Assembly: GCA_033398695.1 (NCBI GenBank)
Contig: CM065817.1
Location: 32,002,231 to 32,066,230 of the forward strand
Direction: 5' to 3'
From: Orobanche coerulescens
Lineage: Eukaryota; Streptophyta; Magnoliopsida; Lamiales; Orobanchaceae
Length of the DNA stretch: 64,000 bases
Below the pieces are notes generated by a model. That model ran no database searches, was not told the origin of the DNA, and saw only the letters and a list, made by a program, of their open reading frames with translations. This document shows positions 23,249 to 35,488 of this stretch, piece after piece. Both the position numbers and the translations under genes were made by a program. Numbering within the stretch: the stretch's first letter is position 1; each line of letters begins with the position of its first letter.

Positions 23249-23836
23249 TACGTAGTTTCGACTCTTAATCTTCTTGTTTTTCAATTCTATACATGTTTTG
23301 AAGTACTTTGACGGATTCTTTTTGGAGTTTTGATGTAAATCGAATTGGGGATCCACTTTTTGGGGCTTTTGCTAAACTTTGATGTTCTTTGAATTTTATG
23401 CTCGATTGTTGATAGAATCTTGAGGGAATCATGTTATCTATGCTTAATTGTTCATGGGTACTTCGAATTGGGGGATTAATTGATGAAATTGAACGAATTT
23501 TGAAAAAACCCCCAAATTGGAAGAACCCTAATTTTGAAATTGTTGAATTTGGGGTAAATTTGTTGAATTAAATTGTTAATTGGGATTGATGTGAGTGAAT
23601 TGTTGATGAATTAGATTGGAATGGAGAGAATTTGCCCTAATATGATCGTAGTGTGTTGTTTTGTTATTCTGGGTTGTGATTTTGATACTTTGAATATGAA
23701 AAGGGGGAGACTAAGTTTGGGGGAGGTTGAGTGATTTATTGTTCGTAGTATATGGGATTATTGGATTATCTCGATGTTCGTAGAGTGTTTGTATTATGAG
23801 TGTTTATTGGATTTTAATTGGATGGTTGTTTTGTAG
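23249..23836 (+). other. Probable intron upstream of Athila env-like ORF
   Basis: A strong donor (CAAG|GTACGTAG) at 23249 and a pyrimidine-rich acceptor (TTGTTTTGTAG|GAACG) at 23836 bracket a T-rich 588-bp segment ending ten bases before the ATG at 23847. Splicing of env-like transcripts has been described for Athila-clade elements in barley. Here it is inferred only from splice signals and base composition. Confidence 0.5.
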
Positions 23837-23846
23837 GAACGTTGAA

Positions 23847-25439
23847 ATGGGAAAGCAAAGCAAGAAGTCGAATCCGAGTACGGCCGGAAAATCTAAGGCA
23901 ACCACAGAAAAAGAAAAGGCTCCGATGAAGGTAGTGCCGGCTATTCCGATCCCGGCTGCACTCGACCCGAAGAAGTTCAAGCTGAGATTGACCGGGCCAG
24001 AGTCTAAAAGAAGGTGGTCGCACCTTATCGGCATGTCACACAAGCATTGCCGATTTCTGCATGAGGAGACGGCTCGGGGGATGGGTGTTTACGATGATAT
24101 TGTGCTACTAGCACGGCAGTGCGGGTTTGAGCAAATCTTTCGGGCGAACTACCTCGCTTACCACGTGCTCACTGTGGAGTTTCTGTCCACACTTGAGGTT
24201 TTTAGGGAGAACGGGACTCCGGCGTCTATTCGCTTCAATCTCGACAACATAGAAAGGGAGCTCTCGGCCGATGAAGTTAATGCCATTATCAACGGGGCCG
24301 AGGACGGATCATTCCAGCAGGGCGATCATGCCAAAGAAAACTTAGAGCTGTGGTCCAAGATGATTTCCGGCAGGTGGAGACGCTTCTTATTTATAATCCG
24401 ACATATGCCAAAGCCTCCTCGATCAGAACCCAGTTCTCCGTTATGTCCACCGCCTGTTCACATCGACGATTTTGAGCCGTACCGACTCGGGGACGTGCTT
24501 GTCCACCGATCTTCATCTGTTATGGTCGGCCTTGAACGGTACGGAAGCACGCCGGATGTTTTCGATCGAGCACATGGAGAAGCGAGCCGGTGGCCAAGAG
24601 CAGAGGATTGGTATTGGGGCGTTCGTGACCCCTGTGCGGAGCATCTCGGGTGCGCATTAGCGGAGAGCCGGTGTCCCGAGACATCTATTTGGATAAACCG
24701 ACACTACAGAGGCAAGAGATGCTTGCCTTCACCGAGGGGTTCGACTGGAAATTGCACGGTCGGAACAAAACCGTGTCCCTCTTCCGACTCCCTCTCCGAC
24801 CTTGACCACCGTGATGGGAGACGCGCCCGATGTATATGCGAGGTGGAGTATGAGCTCCGCGGCTCATTTGGCACTTATCCGACTGTTAGATGCGCCTCGT
24901 AAGAGGCAACGCGGAGGTGACCATTGATGAGCCGTTCTTGGAGGGAGCCGAGGAGGAGATGGATGATATACCCGAGGGGGTAGCCGTGACGAGATTCCCA
25001 CGGTGGAGGTACTAGTTTCCAGATGAGAGCTCCGATTTTGATGCTTTTGAGACGAGATTTTTGAGAGAGAGAGAGAGATGCACGACGAGAGTATGCAAGC
25101 GCAAGATAATTATCACTTGGCGAGTATGCGTTCTTTGTGACCCGAGTTTGGTTCTTTGGGAACTCGGTTGGGCGAGGTTGAGACTCGGGTGGGTGTTGTT
25201 GCCACTCGGGTCAATGAGTTGTACGAGCTCGTGGAGAGACGCGCCGAAGAGGACAGAGTGTGGCGACAAGAGGAGATTGCTTGGAGGGAGCAAGAGAGGA
25301 AGAGACAGAAGATAGGTGGGCACGGGAGGACCACTACCACCGAATGCTACATGAGATGTACCACTTTGCTCCTTTCCCCGATTCACATGCCCGCTATGAT
25401 CCGAGCTCGCCGACAAACCCGCCATTTCCGCCACGGTGA
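23847..25439 (+). pseudogene. Athila env-like ORF (ATHILA ORF-1 family)
   Basis: The ATG at 23847 begins MGKQSKKSNPSTAGKSKATT, a basic, low-complexity N-terminus. The conserved Athila ORF follows: LTGPESKRRWSHLIG, the YDDIVLLARQCGFEQIFRAN block and VEFLSTLEVFRENGTPASIR with LSADEVNAII. A frameshift near 24370 moves the reading to another frame (TDLHLLWSALNGTEARRMFS at about 24505), and more breaks follow. The C-terminal part (25150-25300) is a coiled coil of VETRVG/VATRVNELYELVER units, and the last frame stops at 25437-25439. No signal peptide or clear membrane anchor is visible, so envelope function is not supported. Function is unknown. Confidence 0.82.
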
Positions 25440-26861
25440 TCGGGTACTCCATTAACAAAGCCACTCCTTTCTCTTTTCAAACTTATTCCTCCTTTGGGAT
25501 GCGAAATAAGTTTGGGGGGGGGAAGAAGTGCGGCTTTGTTAATTTCTTTACGTGTGAGTACCGTGTTTGCCTTGTATCTTTATTTGCTTGTGTTGGTGCC
25601 CGTTGTGTTTATTTGTGCTTATCATTTTGGTGTTGCATGGTTTTGGCTTTTGGTTGCTTAATTTTTAGATTTTTTTTATTCATTTTCGTTTGGTGTGTTT
25701 ACTAGTTTCTATTTTTTTATTTTTTTTGGTCATAGTAGTTTTTTTTAGATTTCGTGTTTGCGTTTATTTGCTTTTCGTTGTTTGTTTTTAGATAGCCTTG
25801 CTTGTCTTAGTTTTTCGTTATTAGTGAATTTTTCGTGCTTCTAATTGTGTGATACCGATGTTACGACACTGTTTTTATCTCTGAAGAAACGGTCGAGTTT
25901 TAGTCGAGTTGTAGTCAGTTATTTCTGTTTTGCATAGTATTTATTTAGGTCCAAAATTTTTCGTGATTGTAGAGGTCTTGGCAGATAAGAGACGATACAT
26001 ACTTGTTTTAAAATCACCGTCAATACGTTTGGTTACATCTTCCGGAGAGTGAGTCGTACTGTTTAAGTCGATCGTGTTGGCACTTAGATAGAGTTTAGAG
26101 TCGGTCGAGTTTTCCCAAAAGTTGAGATAATGTTGTTCTATGAAGGGAAGTCTAGTAGGGGCATTCGCGTGACCGTTGTTTACCCTCGCGTAAAGCAGCG
26201 ACTCTGATTAGACTAGTGATTTAGATATTTCACATGTGCCAATGATAGGAACTTAGTAACAGGGGCATTCGCGTGACCATTGCTTACTCTCGCGTAAAAC
26301 GGCGACCTTGATTCGGACATGCGGAAATTATATATTCGAGTTGTTTCTCACTGTAGACGGAACTTAGTAACTAGAAGCATCCATGTGCCCCATGAGTGTC
26401 TTTTACGTCAAACGGTTTCCTAATACATGAGAATGGAAGTTCCACCTAGGATTACCCGATGAAACATCCCGAGATCCTAACCTAGTGGTCACTTCAATTA
26501 AATTCGTGAACATATATATAAGGGAATACTTGACCAGGTTTATTTGTTATGAAACTCGTGAAAAATGTGCCACTCGATTGTGTAACGGGACGAACTAGTT
26601 TGTTTATTTTAGCCTTTCATATTGGGTCGATTTGACTCACGTTTTGTTAATCTTTGAGTGGATTTTCTTCATGAACGAATGATTAGGTGAACTTGACTAC
26701 TTTGTGGAATCATTATTCGAAAGTGCGGCTCGCTTTTACGACACTCGGATTATTTAGAGAGAATTACAGGTAGTATTGATTAGGTTGAACACTATGAGTT
26801 GCACGATGATTCACGATTTTCTTTTTTTCTTTTCTTTTTGTTGTTCGGGACGAACAAGGCT
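25440..26861 (+). other. Athila 3' untranslated region
   Basis: About 1.4 kb of T-rich non-coding DNA. An early 'aagtttggggggggg' purine tract near 25508 resembles the true PPT. A block of about 105 bp containing 'ggggcattcgcgtgacc-ttg-ttac-ctcgcgtaaa' is repeated at about 26158 and 26261, with a weaker third copy near 26365. No ORF is supported. Confidence 0.75.
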
Positions 26862-26877
26862 TAAGTTTGGGGGGGTT
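26862..26877 (+). other. Polypurine tract of Athila element
   Basis: AAGTTTGGGGGGGTT lies immediately before the TGATAAGTGG start of the 3' LTR; the G-run would prime plus-strand DNA synthesis. Confidence 0.88.
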
Positions 26878-28291
26878 TGATAAGTGGTAATTTTACCACT
26901 TATTTCTAGGATTTTATACTAGGTTTTTATCTCGTTTCGTGATTAATGTGCTCGTATTTGGCTTATTTATGATTAGTCGAGCCGTATTACGCGTTTGGGT
27001 TGGTTTTAGTGTGTTTGCAGGTTTTAGAGCCAAAAGGACCCAAAAGCGAGACAAAGGACCGAGAGTCGAGTCAAACGGACGAAGAAACGGATTTTTGCGC
27101 CAAGCAGAAGACCTATCGGCCCGACTATCGGCCGATAGGGCCGTCGAAAGGAGCTCCGCCTATCGAGTGAAGAAATCAACGAACCACCTATCGGCCGACT
27201 ATCGGCCGATAGGCCGAGGCTTCCCGTGAGCTCTCGTTTTGGACGGATTTTGACTCTTTTGGATATTATTTATTTCCTAGATTAGGGCTAATCGGGATTT
27301 TTAACCCCTTAGGCTATATAAACTGTTTTGAGACCTAGTTTGAATCTTTATCTATCTTCCATCAGCTTTTATCACTTTTTTATCATATTAAGCGATTTTT
27401 ACACTTTTTAGCAAGATTTATTCCTTTGATTCAAGAACTTTTTGGAGGAGAATTATTATCAAGACTCGGAGTTCATACGTACGGGTTGTAATCTCTCTTT
27501 TTATATTAATAATATGCATTCTTGACTAGTTCTTGCTTAATTTCAAGTATGTCGGCTAATTCATTGATTGATTCTAGGGTTAGTAATTTTAATTGATGTT
27601 CACATGATGTTCTTTTGACTACCTTTTGACCTTTCATCCTAGGCTTGTGTTCAAGTTGTGTTAAATCTCATGTTAGATTAAAGGGCCCTTAATCGATGCA
27701 TGTTAACTAATTGATTTTGTCCTAAGGAGTAATTGATTAGTGGAAATACTTGATACACAATATGATTTTATCTTGAGACCTAGCGGAGAAAGATAAATCA
27801 TAGATAAATAAGTTGGTGCTTTTTAAGTGATTTTAATTCTTTGAGCCACAGGGAAAAGGGTTTTAATTAACTATCTTTCTAGGTTGCCTTGACAGGAATT
27901 CTAGATCGACCGAGTGATTATTTCTAGGATTGAATTAAATTTTGGGGAAAAGGAATCAAGTGAACAAATTGTGTGAACTCAATTAGATGATACTACCCTA
28001 GGATCAATTACCTTTCGACTTGTGATTTTATCTTGCTAATTTGCTTTATTTGCTTAATTTAGATATTTCATCTTTTATTTAATTTTTGTTCTTCGATTTT
28101 TAAAATTAGATAATTAGAATCAAAACAATTTTTCGGATTCCTAAATAGCAGTCAAATTTTGAGTAGAGTTAATTCCTTTATTTTCGACACATCAATTCCC
28201 TTGGGTTCGACACCTTGGAAATACTCTGAGGTTTTACAAATTTTAAAATTGATCGGATTTGAAAACCATACTACGCGAATCCTAGCGATCA
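26878..28291 (+). mobile_element. 3' LTR of Athila element
   Basis: TGATAAGTGG...GCGATCA, 1,414 bp. By eye it is identical to the 5' LTR except for about twenty tiny indels or clustered changes at CAG, CTG, CCG and homopolymer runs, including both palindromes (cggccagcctatcgg against cggcccgactatcgg). It is followed by the duplication ACCAC (28292-28296). Confidence 0.95.
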
Positions 28292-28296
28292 ACCAC

Positions 28297-29618
28297 TACC
28301 GAACGCTCCGAAGAACACAGTTCGACCGGGAAGCTCGGACCCCAAAGAAGGCAACGAACGGAAGGGTTCCGACTCGAGTTCTTCACAAGAATTCGACCCT
28401 AACAACATATAATCAATAAATCATCGATCACACGAGGAAGAATAATCGTAGAACGCCCGAAAACCCCTCTATGACATTTTACCGGACACCTTCAAGGCGT
28501 CGATCAAGAACTCGACCAAAACAACGAATCGATACGATCCAATCATGTAATAACAAGGGAAATGGTATAATACATCTAAATAATCATCAATCCATCACAA
28601 TCCTAAGTTAAATCGGATTAAACGGACGAAATCGAACAAAAATACCCAAAATCCCCAAAAGTAGGGTTTCAAGAATTTACCTTGGATTAATGATGAAGAA
28701 CAATTGTTGGAGTTGTTAATCCACACCAAGAACTTGAAGAATATGAAGTTCTCTAGGATTGATGATGCAAAACGCCCAAAAATCGCCCACAAGATCGCCC
28801 AAGAGGAGGAGGAATGAAGGAAGAGATGAAATGAGCATTCATCTCACAAAATCCGCAGAAATAGGCTAATCTGGACTGTGTGTGCATGCGGCCCGCCTAA
28901 GTGTGCGCGGCACGACACAGCCGCTCGGCCAAACTGGAAAATGAGTGTCTGAGCTATTTCGACCATAACTCTGTCGTCCAGAATCCGATTGACTCACCGT
29001 TTGAACCATTGGAAAGCTAACTTGATGCTCTATAATATTGAAAAGATTCAAAATCTTTGGAGTTTCCAAGAATTTATGGTGATTTTACAAAGTCGACTCA
29101 TACTTGGAAAAGTCGTTTAATAACACTGAACTCAAGAAAACGACACCGAAATCCGAACCTGAATACGAATCGAAGATACGGTCACGAAGTACTCGCAAAG
29201 ACGAATCTAAGAGCTAAGAGAACACACGATTCCGACCACCCGAAGGCTCGAAATTTGACAACGGAAGGTAATTACTCCAAACTTTGGGAAATTACAAAAA
29301 TGGTCCAAAACGTCCGAAAATCACGATACGTGATCGAATAACCAAACCGAAGTTCACAACACGTCTAACAAAGTTAAACGGACTTACGGGAAACTCGAAA
29401 CAGTAATTTCGGATGAGATTCACAAGAATCGAACTCGAGTGCGGAAAAGTCGTTAAGAAACACGGAACTCAACAAAACAATACCGAAACGAACTCGGATG
29501 ACAAAAAGTGCAGAATTAATCATTCTCAGAATGACGAGACGATCCCAAGCGAGTCGTCGAAACGGACCTCCGCCGAAAAAAATAAAATTACCAGAAATCC
29601 GAAATTGCGGATATTACA
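28297..29618 (-). mobile_element. 3' LTR of Tekay-like element, inner part
   Basis: Continues the LTR broken at 15659 and matches 34164-35488 of the sister LTR. It ends CGGATATTACA at 29618, next to the purine tract. Around 28880-28920 it should contain the TGTGCCGCGGCACA palindromes seen in the sister copy, but they are scrambled by short indels here. Confidence 0.93.
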
Positions 29619-30329
29619 TTCTACCCTCCTTAAAAGAAGTTTCGTCCCGAAACTTAAATCAAGTAGGGAGAAGCAATATCCCGCCAGGAAAACTCAACGG
29701 GATACACAAGAACCAGAAAAAAAATTGCGCCCAACGGCGAAACGTTACAAGCAACGCGAAAGAACATACAGCGTGAAAACACGCCCCACGACGACCATAA
29801 CAACGCCACCGGCAATGATTCAAAACAATAACGAGTAATTAACAACACATCACATGCACACATTTAATCAAAGAAACGCACGCGACAACAAGTCGCACCC
29901 GACCACAACGACTATGCGGTAGAAACAAATATAGTATTATGGTAGAATTCACTCCGATTCTCGTCAACAAGAAAATGTCCGACGTCAAGACACAAACAAT
30001 TCAAGATAACAGAAAACGAGAACACCGGACATTACATTCTATCCTATTAAAAATAAGTTTCGTCCCGAAACTTAAAATAAAACATCATGGTAGAATACAA
30101 ACAAAACCAAAAAGTTCACGCAACAAATAACAATTTCTACACGAATTACAGCACGAAGTACGATACACAACTACATCACGGGACACCACCAGGCACTCCC
30201 CGAGTAGGAACGAAAACCCAATTCCCGAACATCTTGGCAACGGTCTCACAATGCACCGCTCGGTGACCCACTTGGCCACACTCGAAACAGTTGACTAACG
30301 GTGAACGACAATTCTTCACAGTACGAGAT

Positions 30330-30494
30330 CAGGCAACAACAGTCAGACAACCCCGTTCGAACAACAACGATCGAACAACAACGATCAAATGACAATGATC
30401 GAACAACAATGATCAAATAACAATGATCGAACAACAACGATCAAATAACAATGATCGAACAATAATGATCAAATAACAACAGTCGAACAATGAC
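30330..30494. repeat. Short tandem array, ~15-bp unit
   Basis: About ten units of AACAAYGATCGAACA / AACAATGATCAAATA alternate head to tail within the internal region of the Tekay-like element. Confidence 0.85.
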
Positions 30495-32590
30495 TCTGAA
30501 GTCCCCACTTCAACTCCAGACATTAAAAGAACTAGTAGAAAGTGAAAGATGTTACTTCCAAACAAGGTTCACAAGAATCGAACCGAACTCGGAAAGGTCA
30601 CGATGACAAACAGGTCAATCTGAAACAAGGTCACAACCAGTTCGAACGATGACAATTGAGACATCAAATAAGTTCAAAAAGTATCAACGAACACGTGCAA
30701 GTCGATAGAATTTAGAAGGAGAAACTGCAGAAGTCAAATATAGTACGGGTATTACATCCGACCTCTTATAAAAGAAATGTCGTCCCCGCAACTCACAACA
30801 ACGGAAACAAGGTCACAACACAAAAAGCATCTGACAGGAAAATCTCCCATGGGTCTCTCAGAGTCGATCGATATACGTCTTTGAGCGCGAACTCCGAAAG
30901 TCTCAGTAGCCAATTCGCAAAACTGAATTCGGTGTCCCTCGAAACACGTTACTGACGCGAAGGACAATTTACACGTGCATGCCCCGGCACATCACGGTTG
31001 AAACACCTCGGCTCGGCATACCGAAAATACAAATGCTAGATACAATGGGGCATTACGTCGCAAAAGAATATAGCGGAGATGCCAACTCAGCACAACAAAG
31101 AATCATAACACATATCATATACAACGATTACCATCGTAAAGTAATACACACACAAACACTACAACAACGACGGTATCGTTCGGCGACCTCAACGGCCTGA
31201 ACGATAACCAGCACATAATTACAAACATTATGAAACAATCACACATGTACACAAACGTACAAACCCAAGCTTCAACAGCTCACACTCGTGCGACAACACG
31301 CAAATCACCACGAGGCGATAAATAGTAAACACCAGTTCACACCTCTCACAGAGGGCTAGTACAACAAATGCGTGGCAACGCCTCGACATTCATGCCACCA
31401 ATTCGATCATACTCGGGAGCAAACATCATAACGACAACGCGAACATCATACATACATACCCAGCCCTCAAACGGGAATGGATAGGTTTTAAAAACGAAAA
31501 CCTCCTTTTGAAAATAATTTTGGAAACACCGATTGATCTTGAGTATCACCCTTCAAAAAAAATACAATCGTGAAACATCGTTATCGAGACTTTGGAAAAC
31601 TATTTCGCATTCGATAAAAATGAGGACACTTTCTTTTCGTGAAAAAACTTTCGGAAATATTCGACCCTCGGGTCTAAGTAAAAGTGTTTCTAAAACATTG
31701 GAAATATCTCAAAATATTTTGGTCCTCGAGGTAGAAGAATTTTGAAACATATTGTGGCACCTTGGAAGCACCACGAGAAAGCAATTCATTTTAAAAGTAC
31801 GTCTCGAAATTTATTTTCTAAGATACTCAAGGTTTTCAAAGATAATTCAATGGGCTAGAATGCCCAAGAATTTCAGATAATTACACGGAAAATTATAGCG
31901 CCGTGGGTCCCGCACCGGAACCCACCAGGCTAAAAACCATTTACAAAACGCCAAAAAGGTCGATGACGGTAATATTTTTCAAATACTAAAAAAGCCAAAA
32001 TGCCAAAAACTCGCTTAAGGGAATCGGTTTTGAAATAAAACTCAAAGGTAAAATACCGAAAGCCATTACAAAAGAACTCACGCAATGAAAAGGAATACAG
32101 TCCAACATGCACAATCCAATTGAATACATCTCACATCATCTAGTTTAAACATACAACAAAACCATTCCTCGGAGTTTCTCACGAACTCAATCGTCGATAC
32201 CTTATTCGAAACCCAACAAGGTTCTCAATTTTCACACCATACCACCCCTCACAGTGGTTCAAAGGTAAAACAACAATAGGCCCAGTTTTATACATATACT
32301 ATATGTCACACGTATTAAATACAACTATATTCACAACATCGTGCAAATAAAATTATGCACCGCAATTAACTCATTTAGATAAAATCATGATACACAGGTA
32401 CTTCGCATAAAAGAGGAGACTTACATCCACAGGCCGCACGGAGATGGTGGTCGCCCACGATACTAATCTCATCCGAAAACATATCCGACACATTGTGACT
32501 ACGCACAACTCAACTTGTCACCTGATGACTCGAACGACAAGACAACACATTACTCGACAAACCACGACTCGACTCGACCCGATAGCCTAG

Positions 32591-32605
32591 GTTGCTCCGA
32601 TACCA
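32591..32605 (-). other. Primer-binding site of Tekay-like element
   Basis: On minus, TGGTATCGGAGCAAC starts four bases after the end of the right LTR. It matches the usual initiator-tRNA-Met site (TGGTATCAGAGC) with one change, and proves minus orientation. Confidence 0.85.
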
Positions 32606-32609
32606 TAAA

Positions 32610-35488
32610 TGTAACACCCCCAAAACCATATGGGAATATTACACGCCGTGGACCCTTTCCACAAGGATCTACCAGGCTAAACATCCATAAACAACCAAAT
32701 GCTTGCCCAGCCAGGGTCAAATAATAAAATGATACAGACCGATATGGTCACTTACACGTGAATACACAGACCGATGAGGTCACACAACCCAATCGAAAAA
32801 ACTGACTTAAATAACATTACCCACACAGGGGTCGAAATACAATACAAATAAGATCAAACCAACTCTGATAACACAACAAAAATCAAAACAACTCTCGACT
32901 CATGATTAGTATCGCAGCTCGTCATCCTCTTGTGCCAATCCTGTGACTGCTCCCCTGAATCTGTATGTACCTGGACGCAAAACAGACATCCACCCCCCGA
33001 TTACTCGGGGGTTAGTAAAACTCCACTGTTTTACTAGTGCAAGTATCAAATCATACGAAATGTAACAAGCAAATAATAATAGTGAATCAAATATAATAAT
33101 CAAGTATCAAAATATTCCCGGGAGGTTTTCACAAGGGAAGATAAGCTATCAAGCATTCGAAAATAAGATTATCATCTCGGGATTTTTTAGAATTTCAAAA
33201 CCTTTCGAAAATCTTAGGGTCTTAACCCAAATCTCAAATTGTATTTCAACAATTTATAGTACGAAAACATTTATTCAAGCTTAGGACTCGGTCCAACATT
33301 CATTTTCATAAAACTTTCTTACAAAAAGTTTGATTTACAAAACATGATTCGTGACACCGTGATCCCCTGTCACGTGTCTCCGTAGGTTCAACAACCCGCA
33401 CGGACTTAACCAATCACAACAATCACAACAATCAATCATGCTCATGACTCCGTGATCGCTTGCCACAAGTCTCCGTAGGTTCAACAACCCACACGGATTG
33501 AGCCAACACAACAATCACCACAACCAGTCCCGACCCCGTGAACCTGTGTCACGTGCCACCGTAGGTTCCGTCGAACCCGTACGGTTGTACGTACTGTGTC
33601 CTGATCCCATGGACCTGTGCCATGAATCATCGTAGGCCTCGTTAGACCCGCACGATTGGACCTCAGCACCACACACTAAGTTCTGATCCCATGGACCTGT
33701 GCCATGAATCCTCGTAGGCCCCGTCGAACCCGCACGAGTGAACTTAGCGTTCCAGCACACCACATTCACATTCACATTACATACAACGATGAGCGCAGTT
33801 AGTCAATCACGTTGATCACCACAAAATCATACGTCACACGCACATAACACAATCTCAATACTCTCAACAAAACTATCATCAATCAATGACACACAACCAA
33901 CATAACACACGTTCGGTACACAATACATTGCACAACCAAGTGCACAACCATCCATATGTACGTCGCAATCCTGCACAAATGGCACAACACCTAACACGTA
34001 TACCAATATAACACTATTATCACAAAGCCTTCAAATTGCGGAATACACAATCAATTCAAACGGAACATATTTACGAAGGCAAGCAAAATCATCATAATTA
34101 TCATACGTGATTATTAGTCACAAGATACAAGTCGTATAATAAGATACTTGCCTTACTAACCACTACCGAACGCTCCGAAGAACAGGGTTCGACCGGGAAG
34201 CTCGGACCCCAAAGAAGGCAACGAACGGAAGGGTTCCGACTCGAGTTCTTCACAAGAATTCGACCCTAACAACATATAATCAATAAATCATCGATCATAC
34301 GAGGAAGAATAATCGTAGAACGCCCGAAAACCCCTCTATGACATTTTACCGGACACCTTCAAGGCGTCGATCAAGAACTCGACCAAAACAACGAATCGAT
34401 ATGATCCAATCATGTAATAACAAGGGAAATGGTATAATACATCTAAATAATTATCAATCCATCACAATCCTAAGTTAAATCGGATTAAACAGACGAAATC
34501 GAACAAAAATACCCAAAATCCCCAAAAGTAGGGTTTCAAGAATTTACCTTGGATTAACGATGAAGAACAATTGTTGGATTTGTTAATCCACACCAAGAAC
34601 TTGAAGAATATGAAGTTCTCTGGGATTGATGATGCAAAACGCCCAAAAATCGCCCACAAGATCGCCCAAGAGGAGAAGGAATGAAGGAAGAGATGAAATG
34701 AGCATTCATCTCACAAAATCCGCAGAAATAGGCTAATCTGGACTGTGTGCCGCGGCCCAGCCTAAGTGTGCCGCGGCACAGGGCACAGGCTGCTCGGCCA
34801 AAACTGGAAAATGAGTGTCTGAGCTATTTCGACCATAACTCTGTCGTCCAGAATCCGATTGACTCACCGTTTGAACCATTGGAAAGCTAACTTGATGCTC
34901 TATAATATTGAAAAGATTCAAAATCTTTGGAGTTTCCAAGAATTTATGGTGATTTTACAAAGTCGACTCATACTTGGAAAAGTCGTTTAATAACACTGAA
35001 CTCAAGAAAACGACACCGAAACCCGAACCTGAATACGAATCAAAGATACGGTCACGAAGTACTCGCAAAGACGAATCTAAGAGCTAAGAGAACACACGAT
35101 TCCGACCACCCGAAGGCTCGAAATTCGACAATGGAAGGTAATTACCCCAAACTTTGGGAAATTACGAAAATGGCCCAAAACGTCCGAAAATCACGATACG
35201 TGATCGAATAACCAAACAGAAGTTCACAACACGTCTAACAAAGTTAAACGGACTTACGGGAAACTCGAAACAGTAATTTCGGACGAGATTCACAAGAATC
35301 GAACTCGAGTGCGGAAAAGTCGTTAAGAAACACGGAACTCAACAAAACAATACCGAAACGAACTCGGATGACAAAAAGTGCAGAATTAATCATTCTCAGA
35401 ATGACGAGACGGTCCCAAGAGAGTCATCGAAACGGACCTCCGCCGAAAAAAATAAAATTACCAGAAATCCGAAATTGTGGATATTACA
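32610..35488 (-). mobile_element. 5' LTR of Tekay-like element
   Basis: Uninterrupted 2,879-bp LTR, TGTAACACCCCC...GGATATTACA on plus. It preserves the empty target site of Athila (34155-34165). It carries a perfect 14-bp palindrome, TGTGCCGCGGCACA (about 34767-34780), with a related GTGTGCCGCGGCCCAG just before it. The outer flank is the duplication CGTCG at 35489-35493. Confidence 0.95.

Larger units (their letters stand above)
15660..28291 (+). mobile_element. Athila-type Ty3/gypsy retrotransposon, recently inserted
   Basis: Order: 5' LTR 15660-17093, PBS, gag, pol (protease, reverse transcriptase, RNase H, integrase), palindrome-rich spacer, env-like ORF, long 3' UTR, PPT, 3' LTR 26878-28291. 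It is complete in plan and 12.6 kb long. Athila assignment rests on the TGGCGCCGTTGCCGGGGA primer site, the pol sequence type and the extra ORF after integrase. The LTRs share nearly all positions except small indels, so insertion was recent. Many frame breaks are present, and some may be consensus errors. It lies in a Tekay-like LTR whose sister LTR preserves the empty site. Confidence 0.96.
29619..32609 (-). other. Internal region of Tekay-like element, non-coding
   Basis: Three kilobases without gag or pol similarity; open frames are short. The PPT and pol-end-like block ('tattacattctaccctccttaaaagaagtttcgtcccgaaactt', 29613-29656) recurs in degraded form at about 30031-30072 and 30749-30795. 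Near 31875-31930 a block resembles the outer end of the 52606 LTR ('gccgtgggtcccgcaccggaacccaccaggctaaaa'). The region therefore seems assembled from older LTR and element ends. It fits a LARD-type non-autonomous element. Confidence 0.75.
14110..35488 (-). mobile_element. Non-autonomous Tekay/Del-like gypsy element (contains Athila)
   Basis: Two 2.9-kb LTRs (14110-29618 discounting Athila, and 32610-35488) bound a 3.0-kb internal region. The perfect 5-bp target duplication CGTCG lies at 14105-14109 and 35489-35493. PBS next to the right LTR matches initiator tRNA-Met, and an AGGAGGGTAGAA purine tract next to the left LTR follows a 'cgggacgaaactt' block like the pol 3' end of chromoviruses; both show minus orientation. 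No gag or pol domain is readable, so it must have moved with proteins from a related element. Clade is inferred from LTR size and termini. Confidence 0.92.
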
